Source of the DNA: Streptomyces sp. CA-210063
Lineage (GTDB): Bacteria > Actinomycetota > Actinomycetes > Streptomycetales > Streptomycetaceae
Reading direction: 5' to 3'
Length of the DNA stretch: 64,000 nt
Assembly (NCBI RefSeq): GCF_024612015.1
Contig: NZ_CP102512.1
Coordinates: 5,022,001-5,086,000 of the forward strand
A program made the translations under genes and the position numbers. Under the pieces are notes generated by a model. It saw only the letters and a program-made list of their open reading frames with translations. It was not told the origin of the DNA and ran no database searches. Positions 16,345-24,536 of this stretch are shown one piece after another. Numbering within the stretch: position 1 is the first letter of the stretch; each line of letters starts with the position of its first letter.

Positions 16345-16916
16345 GAGGCACCGCCGGCGGACGAGCCCAGTCCGGGGAAGAGCGTCAGAAGCCGCTGTGA
16401 CCCGGCCTCGACCCGGGCGGTCAGCGAGCTCCCGTCGTAGGCGGCCGGCGGCAGCGACTGTTCGAGCCGTACGATCACGACGGTCCAGGGCTGCCGAACG
16501 GTGCCGGCCGCGGGCTCGAATCCATACTCGGCTCGTGCCGTGTCCGGGCCGATCATGCCGGGCTCGACCCTGCTGACAGCACCTGACGCGGGCAGGTCCG
16601 AGGAGCCGATCCGGGCGTGGACCGGCTGGCCGGCGCGCACGTGCGCGGATTGATCGGCCGGCAGGAACAGTGCGGCATCCGTCGTTCCGCCGCCGGGTCC
16701 GGCCCGGGCGCCGTCCGAGAGGATCGTGCCCTGGGCGCCGACGTAGGCCGGGACCCGTACGGACCAGGCCACTGCCGCGGTGGCGATCAGCACGGCCAGC
16801 AGCAGCCAGAGGCAGACGATGACCGGCCGCCGCGTGAGGCGGGGCACGATGTCCTTCGCCGTACCTCGCTGGTAGGCCTGGACGGCGGTCTCCCGGAAGA
16901 TCACACGTTGGGCCAC
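16341..16916 (-). CDS. HlyD-like bacteriocin secretion accessory protein
   Basis: This 191-residue protein has one N-terminal transmembrane helix (PVIVCLWLLLAVLIATAAVAW, about 31-51) and an extracytoplasmic beta-rich part with short HlyD-like motifs (QGTILSDG, VRAGQPVHARIGSSD, SRVEPGMI). The region between the two halves is very short, without the long coiled coil of Gram-negative HlyD proteins, as expected for a partner of a C39 exporter in a Gram-positive. GTG 16916 is the start, 18 bp after LanM, and its stop overlaps the exporter gene. Its likely role is assisting lanthipeptide export. Confidence 0.7.
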   Translation of the reverse strand: MAQRVIFRETAVQAYQRGTAKDIVPRLTRRPVIVCLWLLLAVLIATAAVAWSVRVPAYVGAQGTILSDGARAGPGGGTTDAALFLPADQSAHVRAGQPVHARIGSSDLPASGAVSRVEPGMIGPDTARAEYGFEPAAGTVRQPWTVVIVRLEQSLPPAAYDGSSLTARVEAGSQRLLTLFPGLGSSAGGAS

Positions 16917-16934
16917 GGCCGATGATCCTTTCTC

Positions 16935-19900
16935 TCAGCTCTGGGCCTGCCACCGTGGAGGAGCCAGGAGAAGAAGGGACGGCACCTTGTCGGGCTCGGC
17001 CAGTCTGAGCAGCTCGTACCCGATCCCCGCCAGTCCGGTCATGAGTCCGGGCGTCTCCACCCCGAGCGGCACTCCCGTCAGGAAGCCATCGGCCTCGATA
17101 CTCGCCACGACCGACGCCGTCGCTCGTTCCAGAGCGTCATGGTCTTCGGATCTGTCGAGGATCCGCGTTGCCGTCAGGAGAAGCTCGAGGTTGCCGAGCG
17201 CGCCGTGACAGAGCGAGTGGCCCATGTCGAAGCCGTACTGTTCCGTGGCGCTCAGGGCGATGTCGATCTCCTCCCGTACCGTCGCGTCGGCCAGCAGATC
17301 CAGGGCGGCGAGGCGTGCCAGGCCGATCCCCGGGGCGCCGTGGCACCAGGCCACCATGCTCTTTCGAGGTGGCCCGGCGGCCGGGTCGAACGGGTCGGCC
17401 TCGATGCTCCGGGGTGGGAAGACACGCAGGTCGGCCCAGTTGTTCAGGTCGGGGACGAAGAGGCTGCGGTCGTAGTCGAGAGCGCTGAGGGCAGCCTGGT
17501 GAAAGCGGTTGTCGCCGCTGCGGGCGGCCAACCGCAGAAGGCTCAACGTGATGCCGGCGGTGCCGTGCGAGAACCCGCCCAGCGGCGGTTGGTCGTCGAG
17601 CGTGGTCCAGGCGATCCCTCGATGCACGGGCTGCGCCGTGGCCAGGAGCCGCTCGCCGCAGCGGATCGCCACGTCCAAGGTCCGTGGGGAGGGACGGACC
17701 GTGTGCAGGCTGAGCAGCACGAGGAGGCACCCGGCCGAACCGTGGACGACATCCAGCGACAGGTCCCTGGAGATGAGGGGTGGCAGTCTCTCGACCAGTT
17801 CGGCCGCCTCGTCGAGGAGGTCCCGCTCCGCCCACAGGACGCCCAGGCTGGTGAGGGCGTACACGACCGAGGCCAGGCCGTCGAACGCTCCGACCGGCGG
17901 AGGAGATCCGCTCGTATCCGGCTGCTCCCGGAGCCACTCCCGCGCTTGGGTGCGCGCCGATGTCAGTGCCCGGCGTGCGAGGAGCGTGGCGGAGGGCTCG
18001 CCGGTGATCGCCCCGAGGTGGCCCAGGAAGAGTGCGATTCCGCTGGTCCCGGAATAGAGGTCGCTGCCCGAAGGGAAGAGGCCCCAGGTCGATTCGTCCA
18101 GAGGGCCCACGCCGAGCCAGTACGCGCCGCCTTCGTTCTGTCCGCCTTCGTTCTGTCCGCCTTCGTTCTGTCCGCCCTGGTTCTGTCCGGCTTCGTTCCG
18201 CAGAGACAGCTCGTCGAGACGCCTCCCGACGGACCTCGCCAGTGCCAGCAACTGTTCGCGCGCCACCCGCCGGGGCGCCAGGGAAGGCCGGCTCACCGAC
18301 GGAGCCTGTGCCGGCCGGCTGATCCTGTCCTCGGAATCCATCAGCAGCGTGGCCAGCGACGCCTTGATGATCCAGCTCTGCTTGGCCAGGTCGTCATCAC
18401 CGAGCCGTTCCACTCGTTGCCGCACCAGATCGAGGCTGGGCGCGTCGAGGAAGTCCTCGAAACGCTCCCCCTCCGCGGTGAGGACCGCCCGACTGCCCGG
18501 GCTGGTGTGGAACAGCGGGATGTCACCGTGCCACAGATCCCGCCGCTCCACCGGGATGAGGGGAACGAGACCGGGACGCTGTGCCGCCTCGATCCACAGG
18601 TGGTCGAAGAAGCGATCACGTTCGAGCGCGTCACGCAGCAGATCCGGATGGAAGCTCTCGTACCACAGGAGGCCGTACACGTTCGTCGAGCGGAGGACGA
18701 CGCGTGTCTCGTCACATGCGAAGCGCGGGAGCTGTTCCGCCAGCAGAGCCGCCTTGTTCTCGCAGATCAGACGGTACATTCCGGTGAAACCCGCGAGGAC
18801 GGCGTCCTGGTACTTCAAGACCTCGACGTCCTGGTCACCCAGACGGGGCCGGTTCTCGCTCACGGGTAGCTCGGCACGCCGTCGGCCCACCCGCATCTCA
18901 TCCGTCCCCAGTCTTTCCCAGCTGACAAGCCGATGCGGGTTCGTCTGCCCCGGTTGCCCGCCCAGGCCGCTCATGTCCACGCCGATGGAGTCCCGGTCGG
19001 ACCACACGCGCCGCGGCAACAACCCGACCTGCCACACGGAACGATCCAGCTCTCCCACGCCAAGGTTCACGAGGGCCGGTTCCTCGGCGTGGACGTGAGG
19101 GTGGAACAGGGCTTCCAGGTCCACGAGCATCGGATACTCACCGGCAGCGAGCAGGTTCTCGTTGTGCAGGTCGGCGGCGTCCAGGACGTACAACAGCGCC
19201 AGGTAGCTTCCCTGACGCTCGTAGAAACGCACGACCTCCTCCTCGCAGGTGCAGGGGGCCGCGTCGACGAACTCCGACCAGCCGTGGTCGCCGCGGTCGA
19301 CCACCTTCAGCGGCCGCAGACCGGGCTCAGCCCCCCGGTGGTTCAACCACGACAGCAACTCCTGGAAGTGCGCGTCCACACCCAGCGACCTCGGCTTGTA
19401 CAGCAGCTTCATCCCCGAACCGAACCGCAGCAGCAGCACACTGCGGCCCCGGCGATGCCGGTCGCCCTTTTCGGCCTCCACGTCGACCAGCGGTCCAGGA
19501 TCGCCGCCCGGGGCGAAGGTCGTGCGGATGGACTGCCAGTCCGCGCACAGATGCGTCAGGAACTCGTACAGGTAGTCGGCCCACTGTTCCGTCGTGAGCA
19601 CCAGTTGGCGTGCGAGCACGGGGTACTTGGCGAGAAGGGCCACGATCGAGCCTTCCTGCCGAAGTCGCCGGATGAAGTCTTCGAAGCGTTCCTCCGCTGT
19701 CTCGCCTCTCAAGTGTCCTTCCAAGCGGGCGATATGCAACTCGAGCAGGAGCGGTTTGCTGAGCTGGAAGAGGATGAGGGGTGCGAGATTGGCCAGGAAC
19801 ACGCCTGGGAGCATTTTCGTTTCGAAGGGAAGGAACTCGGATTCTCCGCGCAGTCCACGGACCCTTTCCCGGAGACGATCGCAAAAGTGTCCCAGAAGAG

Positions 19901-20306
19901 GGCTGATCGCCAACAGGCTTCCAGCGAGGGGGTGATCGGCCTCGGTCCTCTCCAGCAGAGGCGCCAAATCGTCGGAGGGATCGGGATGCGCGAACGCTTG
20001 CCGGAGAGTAACCAGCCAGTCGGGGGTGGCCTGGATGCGGGCCTTCAGACTTTCCGCGGGCTCCGCCAGCAGAGCCAGCAGATCACTTTCCGAGAGAGAG
20101 TCCAGAGCCAGCCGCTGAGCGAACAACGGCCGCCGCCCGAAGGGCGTCTGACTCTTCCAGTCTTCCAGACGACCTGACGCTTCTTCAAGAAAAAGGTCCG
20201 CGCCGAAGGACATCTCCGTCGGGCGGGCGCTCCGTGTGCCATCGCGTTCGAGGAGGGAAAAGGCCCGGTACCACTCGGGAGCCTGCCACACCTCTTCCGC
20301 TCTCAT
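16935..20306 (-). CDS. lanM: Class II lanthipeptide synthetase LanM
   Basis: This 1123-residue enzyme has a DUF4135 dehydratase half with LLYKPRSLGVDAHFQELL (near 303) and DLHNENLLAAG...LVDLEALF (near 379), and a LanC-like cyclase half with GFSHGTAGI (near 910), WCHGAPG (near 987) and SLCHGALGN (near 1030). The last two supply the Cys, Cys and His zinc ligands, so the cyclase looks intact. It would phosphorylate and dehydrate Ser/Thr of the precursor and add Cys thiols to form (methyl)lanthionines. The halves are joined by a QNEGG pentapeptide repeat. The precursor gene lies 187 bp upstream with a strong hairpin between. An AGGA site precedes ATG 20306. Confidence 0.95.
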   Translation of the reverse strand: MRAEEVWQAPEWYRAFSLLERDGTRSARPTEMSFGADLFLEEASGRLEDWKSQTPFGRRPLFAQRLALDSLSESDLLALLAEPAESLKARIQATPDWLVTLRQAFAHPDPSDDLAPLLERTEADHPLAGSLLAISPLLGHFCDRLRERVRGLRGESEFLPFETKMLPGVFLANLAPLILFQLSKPLLLELHIARLEGHLRGETAEERFEDFIRRLRQEGSIVALLAKYPVLARQLVLTTEQWADYLYEFLTHLCADWQSIRTTFAPGGDPGPLVDVEAEKGDRHRRGRSVLLLRFGSGMKLLYKPRSLGVDAHFQELLSWLNHRGAEPGLRPLKVVDRGDHGWSEFVDAAPCTCEEEVVRFYERQGSYLALLYVLDAADLHNENLLAAGEYPMLVDLEALFHPHVHAEEPALVNLGVGELDRSVWQVGLLPRRVWSDRDSIGVDMSGLGGQPGQTNPHRLVSWERLGTDEMRVGRRRAELPVSENRPRLGDQDVEVLKYQDAVLAGFTGMYRLICENKAALLAEQLPRFACDETRVVLRSTNVYGLLWYESFHPDLLRDALERDRFFDHLWIEAAQRPGLVPLIPVERRDLWHGDIPLFHTSPGSRAVLTAEGERFEDFLDAPSLDLVRQRVERLGDDDLAKQSWIIKASLATLLMDSEDRISRPAQAPSVSRPSLAPRRVAREQLLALARSVGRRLDELSLRNEAGQNQGGQNEGGQNEGGQNEGGAYWLGVGPLDESTWGLFPSGSDLYSGTSGIALFLGHLGAITGEPSATLLARRALTSARTQAREWLREQPDTSGSPPPVGAFDGLASVVYALTSLGVLWAERDLLDEAAELVERLPPLISRDLSLDVVHGSAGCLLVLLSLHTVRPSPRTLDVAIRCGERLLATAQPVHRGIAWTTLDDQPPLGGFSHGTAGITLSLLRLAARSGDNRFHQAALSALDYDRSLFVPDLNNWADLRVFPPRSIEADPFDPAAGPPRKSMVAWCHGAPGIGLARLAALDLLADATVREEIDIALSATEQYGFDMGHSLCHGALGNLELLLTATRILDRSEDHDALERATASVVASIEADGFLTGVPLGVETPGLMTGLAGIGYELLRLAEPDKVPSLLLLAPPRWQAQS
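18126..18200 (-). repeat. 15-bp tandem repeat within lanM
   Basis: Five 15-bp units (consensus tccgccttcgttctg; the three at 18126-18170 are nearly identical and the last two diverged) encode QNEGG-like pentapeptides in the linker between the dehydratase and cyclase halves of LanM. Such an array can change copy number by slippage without breaking frame. Confidence 0.8.
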
Positions 20307-20344
20307 GTCCTGGCCGTCCCCTCGATTTTCCCCCTCTGCTCAGC

Positions 20345-20393
20345 CAACTCGGCGAGGGCTGCTGGACAGCGCCTAGCAGCCTTCGCCTAGTTG
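20345..20393 (-). terminator. Long intercistronic hairpin between precursor and lanM (attenuator)
   Basis: A 19-position stem (20345-20363 with 20375-20393) with two mismatches closes an 11-nt loop in the gap between lanA and lanM. Such hairpins commonly act as partial terminators or 3'-end stabilisers, giving much more precursor than modifying enzyme. No T-run follows, as is usual in streptomycetes. Confidence 0.7.
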
Positions 20394-20493
20394 CGTTGGT
20401 TCCTCGTTGCGTCGATTCCTGACCTCCGGCGTCAGGGCTTCGCCTCGTCGCCGTACGTGCCTCGGCGGCGGTTCTCCCCCCGGCACTTCGCCG

Positions 20494-20724
20494 TCAGCAG
20501 TTGCGGCAGGGGTTTGCCGAGTTGCCGCGAGTCGAGACGCAGGTCTTCGTGTTACAGCCGAAGCTGTTTCCGCTCTGGGCGCCGCCCAGAACCTGCCCCA
20601 GCTCGGCATCGGTGAGCTCTATGACGCCCGCCGGGTTGTCCGGCAGGTCGGCCAGCTCCGGGCCGCTCAGGCTGTCACGGTACTTCGGGTCCTCCCAGGC
20701 CCGGACAATCTTGCGGAGGCTCAT
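20494..20724 (-). CDS. lanA: Class II lanthipeptide precursor, mersacidin-type leader
   Basis: This 76-residue peptide has a leader starting MSLRKIVRAWEDPKYRDSLS with LPDNPAGVIELTDAELGQV and ending in Gly47-Gly48, the pattern of the mersacidin/lichenicidin leader family cut by C39 peptidases. The predicted 28-residue core begins AQSGNSFGCNTK and ends NPCRNC, with four Cys (core 9, 14, 25, 28) and seven Ser/Thr, enough for up to four (methyl)lanthionine rings. I do not recognise the core as any characterised lanthipeptide. A GGGAGAG ribosome site precedes ATG 20724. LanM, export and C39 functions follow on the same strand, so the substrate assignment is secure. Confidence 0.9.
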   Translation of the reverse strand: MSLRKIVRAWEDPKYRDSLSGPELADLPDNPAGVIELTDAELGQVLGGAQSGNSFGCNTKTCVSTRGNSANPCRNC

Positions 20725-21144
20725 GAGGCTCTCCCTGTCTTCCTCGTATTGCCTTTTCGACCGTGGGATTCACCACCGTCGGGAGACGCTGTGCCGCGCC
20801 CCTGAATGACGGAAGTCATGTGGGCCTCAGGAAACCACCTGATTGCCCATCAGAACCTCTGGCGGAATCGGCAGTGAATGCACCGCCCGATGAACGATGG
20901 GCGCGGAACGCGGATGCCACGAGAAGTGCATCGGTCGTTTGATCCCCGGTACGGGGTAGGGGGGTATACACCCACTCCGAGTATCGGGCGTTCGCCCGAA
21001 CTCCTACAAATATCAAGCCTTACTCGCGCCTCCCCAGCGTGTCAAGACGGCACCGCACCCGGGTGCTTGACCGGCGGATACGGCAACCGTTCCACGATGT
21101 GGACGTTGCCTTTCGGAGCCCCAGGGAACGGCGGCCGAACGCAG
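20725..21144. other. Upstream region of the lanthipeptide operon, no gene seen
   Basis: About 420 bp, less GC-rich than its surroundings in places, separate the precursor start from the terminator at 21145-21181. I see no open reading frame worth calling and no convincing -35/-10 pair. It contains a TCGGGCG-TT-CGCCCGA palindrome (20984-20999). The promoter for the operon must lie here. Confidence 0.5.
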
Positions 21145-21181
21145 GATTGCCGTGCCCGGCCAAAGGCGGGGCACGGCAATC
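21145..21181 (-). terminator. Strong terminator hairpin
   Basis: A perfect 13-bp stem (GATTGCCGTGCCC, 21145-21157, with 21169-21181) closes an 11-nt loop just downstream of the interrupted secreted-protein gene on the minus strand. It isolates the lanthipeptide operon from upstream transcription. Confidence 0.75.
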
Positions 21182-21237
21182 GCTTTCACGCTCTCGAGGG
21201 AGTCAGGAGCGTTTTCCGGTGGGCATCCGCCACCGGT

Positions 21238-21837
21238 TTACGGGAGGTCCGCCCCGCGGTCCGTCCAGCTGCCGCAGTCACCGATTTCGTCGCCCATCTC
21301 GCGGGTGCAGACGATGCCGAACACCTCGCCTTCCGTGGTGATGATGTCGACGTTGATGTCGGGGTCCTGGACGTCGATGGACACCCCACAGGCGTTACCG
21401 GGGTAGCCGGGCTCGCCCGAGAGGTTCCGCCAGTAGATGTTCGTCTCGGGACCCTCGTCCTCTCCGACGAACGTCTGGCCCTCCGCGGTCGCCGCGTAGA
21501 AGGCGTTGCCACCCTCCTGAAGAACGGTGTCGATCTCGAAGCAGCCGTCACCGCCGTTCGGCGGCACAGGCGTGCCGTCGTGCTTGTGGTGCTTACCGGG
21601 CTTGAAGAACTCATCGATCCACGAGCTGGGGTCGTCCGTCGAGGGCAGGGATGCCCGCTCGGTGGACACAACGGCCGACGCGGAGTGCGCGTTCAACCCG
21701 AGGACCTACGCCTGGGCGGGTGCGGCACCCGCCCAGGCGACCAGCGTGACGGTGGCCAGCGAGGCGACGCCGCCGAGTGCCAGACCGGCCCGTCGCGCAC
21801 TCGGTGACGCCCGGTCAGCGTGCCGGGCAGCCCCCAC
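21238..21837 (-). pseudogene. Secreted protein interrupted by an in-frame TAG right after its signal peptide
   Basis: From GTG 21837 the frame encodes a 43-residue signal peptide with an Arg pair, a hydrophobic core (LALGGVASLATVTLVAW) and an AXA site (APAQA), followed at once by TAG (21708-21706). The same frame then runs open for more than 150 codons to 21238, encoding an acidic protein with segments FFKPGKHHKHDG, CFEIDTVLQEGGN, YPGNACGVSIDV and IGDCGSW and four Cys. A TTG at 21696 could start the second part, but without its export signal. Either this is a recent nonsense mutation or sequencing error, or the codon is read through. I do not recognise the family. A tandem repeat abuts the start. 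Confidence 0.55.
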
Positions 21838-21848
21838 AGCCGATCAGC

Positions 21849-21908
21849 TCGCTGTCAGCCGGTCCCGCGCGAAACCACTCGCCGTCAGCCGATCCCGCGC
21901 GAGACCAC
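21849..21908. repeat. Imperfect 30-bp tandem duplication
   Basis: Two adjacent 30-bp copies (21849-21878 and 21879-21908; four differences) cover the last codons and stop of the upstream secreted-protein gene. The second copy holds the real stop; the first is a diverged duplicate of the gene's 3' end. Confidence 0.75.
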
Positions 21909-23228
21909 CAGACCGCACGCGCCCGTCGTGCTGTCACAGGCGACGTTTCCCGCGGCCAGTACGGCGCGCGTGCCGGGAACGCCGTCGACGCCGAGGAGTG
22001 AACTGCCCACGGTGGTGGAGATCTCCTCCGGAAGTTCCTCCTCGGTCCAGGAGGCGCCGTCCCAGCGGGAGAGCACCGCGTGGTTGCCGCCCGCGGGCCA
22101 GCCCGCGATCCACACCGCTCCCGAGCCGTCCACGCCCGCGGCGTTCACCTCTTCGATGTCGGGCGTGGGGACCGGCTGCCATGTGCGGCCGTCCCATCGC
22201 GCGGCGAGCAGCGCGCCGGGCACCCCGGGGTCGTTGGTCTTGCCGAACACATGGACCGTGCCGCGCTTCGTCGTCACGATGCGGTTGGCCACCCAGCCGG
22301 CGTCGTACTCGTCCGGGACGGGGATGGTGTCCACCGTCCAGCGCCGGCCGTCGAAGTGGTAGAGCAGGGGCGTCGCGGTGCCGTCGGTGCCGGACTCGGC
22401 GGTGACCCATACGTCGTCGGGGCCGGTGCCGGTGATGTCCCAGGGCTCCACCGGGCTGCCGTCCGGCGCCGGAGGAAGGGCCGTCCGCCGCCATGTGCGG
22501 CCGTCCCACTGCTCCAGTTGACCGGTGTACGCGCCGGTCACCGGGTTCCAGTCCACGGTGGTCAGCCATACGGAGTCCCGGCCCACCGAGGTCAGTTCAC
22601 CGATGAAGCGGATCCAGCCCTCGGCGGGTGCCGGACGCTGCACCTGCTTCCATCGGGTGCCGTCCCAGTGCTGGAGCACGATCGGGCTGGCCGTCGCGGG
22701 ACGCGCGGCGCCGTCGCGGGACCGGGCCGACGGGGAGTCGGGCAGACGGTCCGCGAGGCGGTCCGGCAGCCGGGCCGAGGCGGCGGAGGGGATCTCCACG
22801 TCGGTGTATGTCCCGGCGGCCCAGACGTCGTCGGGGCCGGAGGCGGCCACCGCCTCCAACTGCGCGGGCCTGCCTCCGGTCGCCGCGAGCCGGACGTCGC
22901 TCCACCGCTTGCCGTCCCAGCGTTTGGCCAGCGGGACCGCCGAGAAGGAGTCATCCGTCTTCCTGCCGACCGCCCAGGCGTCGGTCCTGTTCCTCGCGTC
23001 GACATCCATGAAGTCGATCGAAGCCGCCTCGGAGAGCGGTAACGCGAGCTTCCAGGGCGTCTGGGCCCGTGCCTTCGTCGCGGCCTGGGCCGCCGTCCCG
23101 GTCTGCGCCTGGGTTTTCGTCCCGGTCTGCGCCTGGGCCGCCCACGGGATGAGGGCGAGGGCGCAGGCCGCGAGTGCGGTGGCCACGCGGATGCCGCGTG
23201 AAGTGGAGCCTTGTGCGGGGGTTCTCAT
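21885..23228 (-). CDS. Secreted beta-propeller-like repeat protein
   Basis: This 447-residue protein has a signal peptide ending AAQAQ, then a Gln/Thr/Ala-rich stretch with a QTGTKTQAQTGT repeat, then repeated blades of the pattern 'DDVWAxG ... WDGxxW' (for example PDDVWAAGTYT, LQHWDGTRWKQV, LEQWDGRTWRR, PDDVWVTAES, LSRWDGASWTEE). This is the repeat style of kelch/galactose-oxidase-like propellers. No catalytic residues are obvious; a binding or scaffold role outside the cell is likely. An AAGGAG site precedes ATG 23228. It follows the sigma/CU044_5270 pair on the same strand after a gap of about 100 bp. Confidence 0.75.
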   Translation of the reverse strand: MRTPAQGSTSRGIRVATALAACALALIPWAAQAQTGTKTQAQTGTAAQAATKARAQTPWKLALPLSEAASIDFMDVDARNRTDAWAVGRKTDDSFSAVPLAKRWDGKRWSDVRLAATGGRPAQLEAVAASGPDDVWAAGTYTDVEIPSAASARLPDRLADRLPDSPSARSRDGAARPATASPIVLQHWDGTRWKQVQRPAPAEGWIRFIGELTSVGRDSVWLTTVDWNPVTGAYTGQLEQWDGRTWRRTALPPAPDGSPVEPWDITGTGPDDVWVTAESGTDGTATPLLYHFDGRRWTVDTIPVPDEYDAGWVANRIVTTKRGTVHVFGKTNDPGVPGALLAARWDGRTWQPVPTPDIEEVNAAGVDGSGAVWIAGWPAGGNHAVLSRWDGASWTEEELPEEISTTVGSSLLGVDGVPGTRAVLAAGNVACDSTTGACGLVVSRGIG

Positions 23229-23324
23229 CGAGTCGCTCCTTCTAGGGGTGTGTTTCCAGGGGGTGTTTCCAGCGGTGGTGTTTCCGTGACGGGCCCGGCC
23301 GTGCCGGGCCCGTCACGGGGGACT

Positions 23325-24536
23325 TCAGTGCCGGGCGTTCTCCGGCACGGTGATCTGCCGCTGCGCCCACTCCATCCGGGTGGTCGCCGAGGAGGACACC
23401 GTCGTGCCCGCGTCCAGCCCCGCCTCCCGCGCGGCGGCCGACGGTTCGGCCAGGACGACGAGCTCGGCGAGGAGCGCGCCGGTGGACGGGTCCACGACCA
23501 GCCGCTGCTCCACACTCCCCAGCGGGGTCTCCGCGTGGTCGGGGAGCGTGATGCCGATGCCCTCGCGGCCCAGCGGGTCGGTGACGGAGCCCTGGACGCG
23601 GATGCCCGGCAGGTCCGCGAGCAGGCGGTACGCGGCGGCACGGGTGCCGGGCTTCACCGGCATGGTGATGACGTTGGCCGCCTGGCGCAGCATCCAGGCC
23701 GTACGGTCGCCGCTGATCTCGGAGCCGCTGTCCCGCTCGTACAGCCGCTCGAACTGTTGGCGCAACCGCGCGCTGTCGGTGGGCAGTTTCCGCACATCCT
23801 GGTAGGAGACGTTGTCCGGGCCGAGGGCGTAGATCTTGTTGTCGCTGTCGGTGCGCATGACCGTGGGCCGCCCGGGGGCTCCGATCGTGATCGCGACCCT
23901 CATCCGGCCTTCGGTGTCTGCCGGGCTCTCCACCTGCCGCGGTGAGCCGGCGGCCCGCCAGCGTGCCTCGTCCGCCGGGGTGCGGGGCTCGGTCCCGGCG
24001 TCCAGGCCGGTGACCATCAGGCTCCGGGTTCCCGGGCGCACACCCACCGACCACTCCTGCGTCTCGGTGCTCCGCACGGCGAAGCGCCGTCCCGGCTCAC
24101 CGACGACGTCCACGTTCTCCGACCGCGTGGTCACCTGCCAGTACGTTCCCTCGGCGGCCGAAGCCTCCGCCGCCTTCGCCGCGCCGAGCAGTTCCATACG
24201 GCCGTCCAGCCGCGTGGCGGTGGCCGACGGCGGGCGGTTGCCCGGCTGTGCGCCGGTGGTTCCGCGGGAGTCCTGCTGGACGAGGGTGCCCGCCACGATC
24301 GCGGACGCCGCGACGGTCGCGACGGCCCCGAGCGGCAGGAGCCGGGGACGCAGCCATGCCAGGGGGCCGCCCATGGGCCTCTCCCGCGTGGCGGCCGTGA
24401 TCCGGGCCAGGTCCTCGCGCTGCCGCCGGGAGCCCGCCAACAGGGACGGGTCCAGCTCGGCGGGCCGGGCGTCCGCGAGCGTCTCCATGACGTCGCGCCG
24501 CCGCGCGGCCCCTCCGTATGTCTTCTTCCTGCTCAT
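23325..24536 (-). CDS. CU044_5270 family membrane protein (sigma-factor partner)
   Basis: This 403-residue protein has an Arg-rich cytoplasmic N-terminus of about 70 residues, one transmembrane helix (LLPLGAVATVAASAIVAGTLV) and a large extracellular domain with GTYWQVTTRSENVDV, VRSTETQEWSVG and WMLRQAANVITMPVKPGTRAAAYRLLADLPGI. This is the CU044_5270 family, found next to sigma-factor genes. Its start overlaps the sigma gene stop (ATGA), so the two are coupled. It probably acts as the anti-sigma or signal-receiving partner; that role is inferred from genetic linkage and topology. Confidence 0.8.
   Translation of the reverse strand: MSRKKTYGGAARRRDVMETLADARPAELDPSLLAGSRRQREDLARITAATRERPMGGPLAWLRPRLLPLGAVATVAASAIVAGTLVQQDSRGTTGAQPGNRPPSATATRLDGRMELLGAAKAAEASAAEGTYWQVTTRSENVDVVGEPGRRFAVRSTETQEWSVGVRPGTRSLMVTGLDAGTEPRTPADEARWRAAGSPRQVESPADTEGRMRVAITIGAPGRPTVMRTDSDNKIYALGPDNVSYQDVRKLPTDSARLRQQFERLYERDSGSEISGDRTAWMLRQAANVITMPVKPGTRAAAYRLLADLPGIRVQGSVTDPLGREGIGITLPDHAETPLGSVEQRLVVDPSTGALLAELVVLAEPSAAAREAGLDAGTTVSSSATTRMEWAQRQITVPENARH

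Noticed and set aside
18126..18200. CRISPR-like or mobile repeat
   Set aside because: The units are contiguous 15-mers without spacers, in frame within lanM.
20950..20970. CsoR-like site in front of the lanthipeptide precursor
   Set aside because: Only one C/G-tract half is present; there is no inverted partner as at 2243-2259.
20984..20999. TCGGGCG-TT-CGCCCGA palindrome as lanthipeptide operator
   Set aside because: It lies more than 250 bp from the precursor start with no promoter next to it; GC-rich palindromes of this size are expected by chance here.
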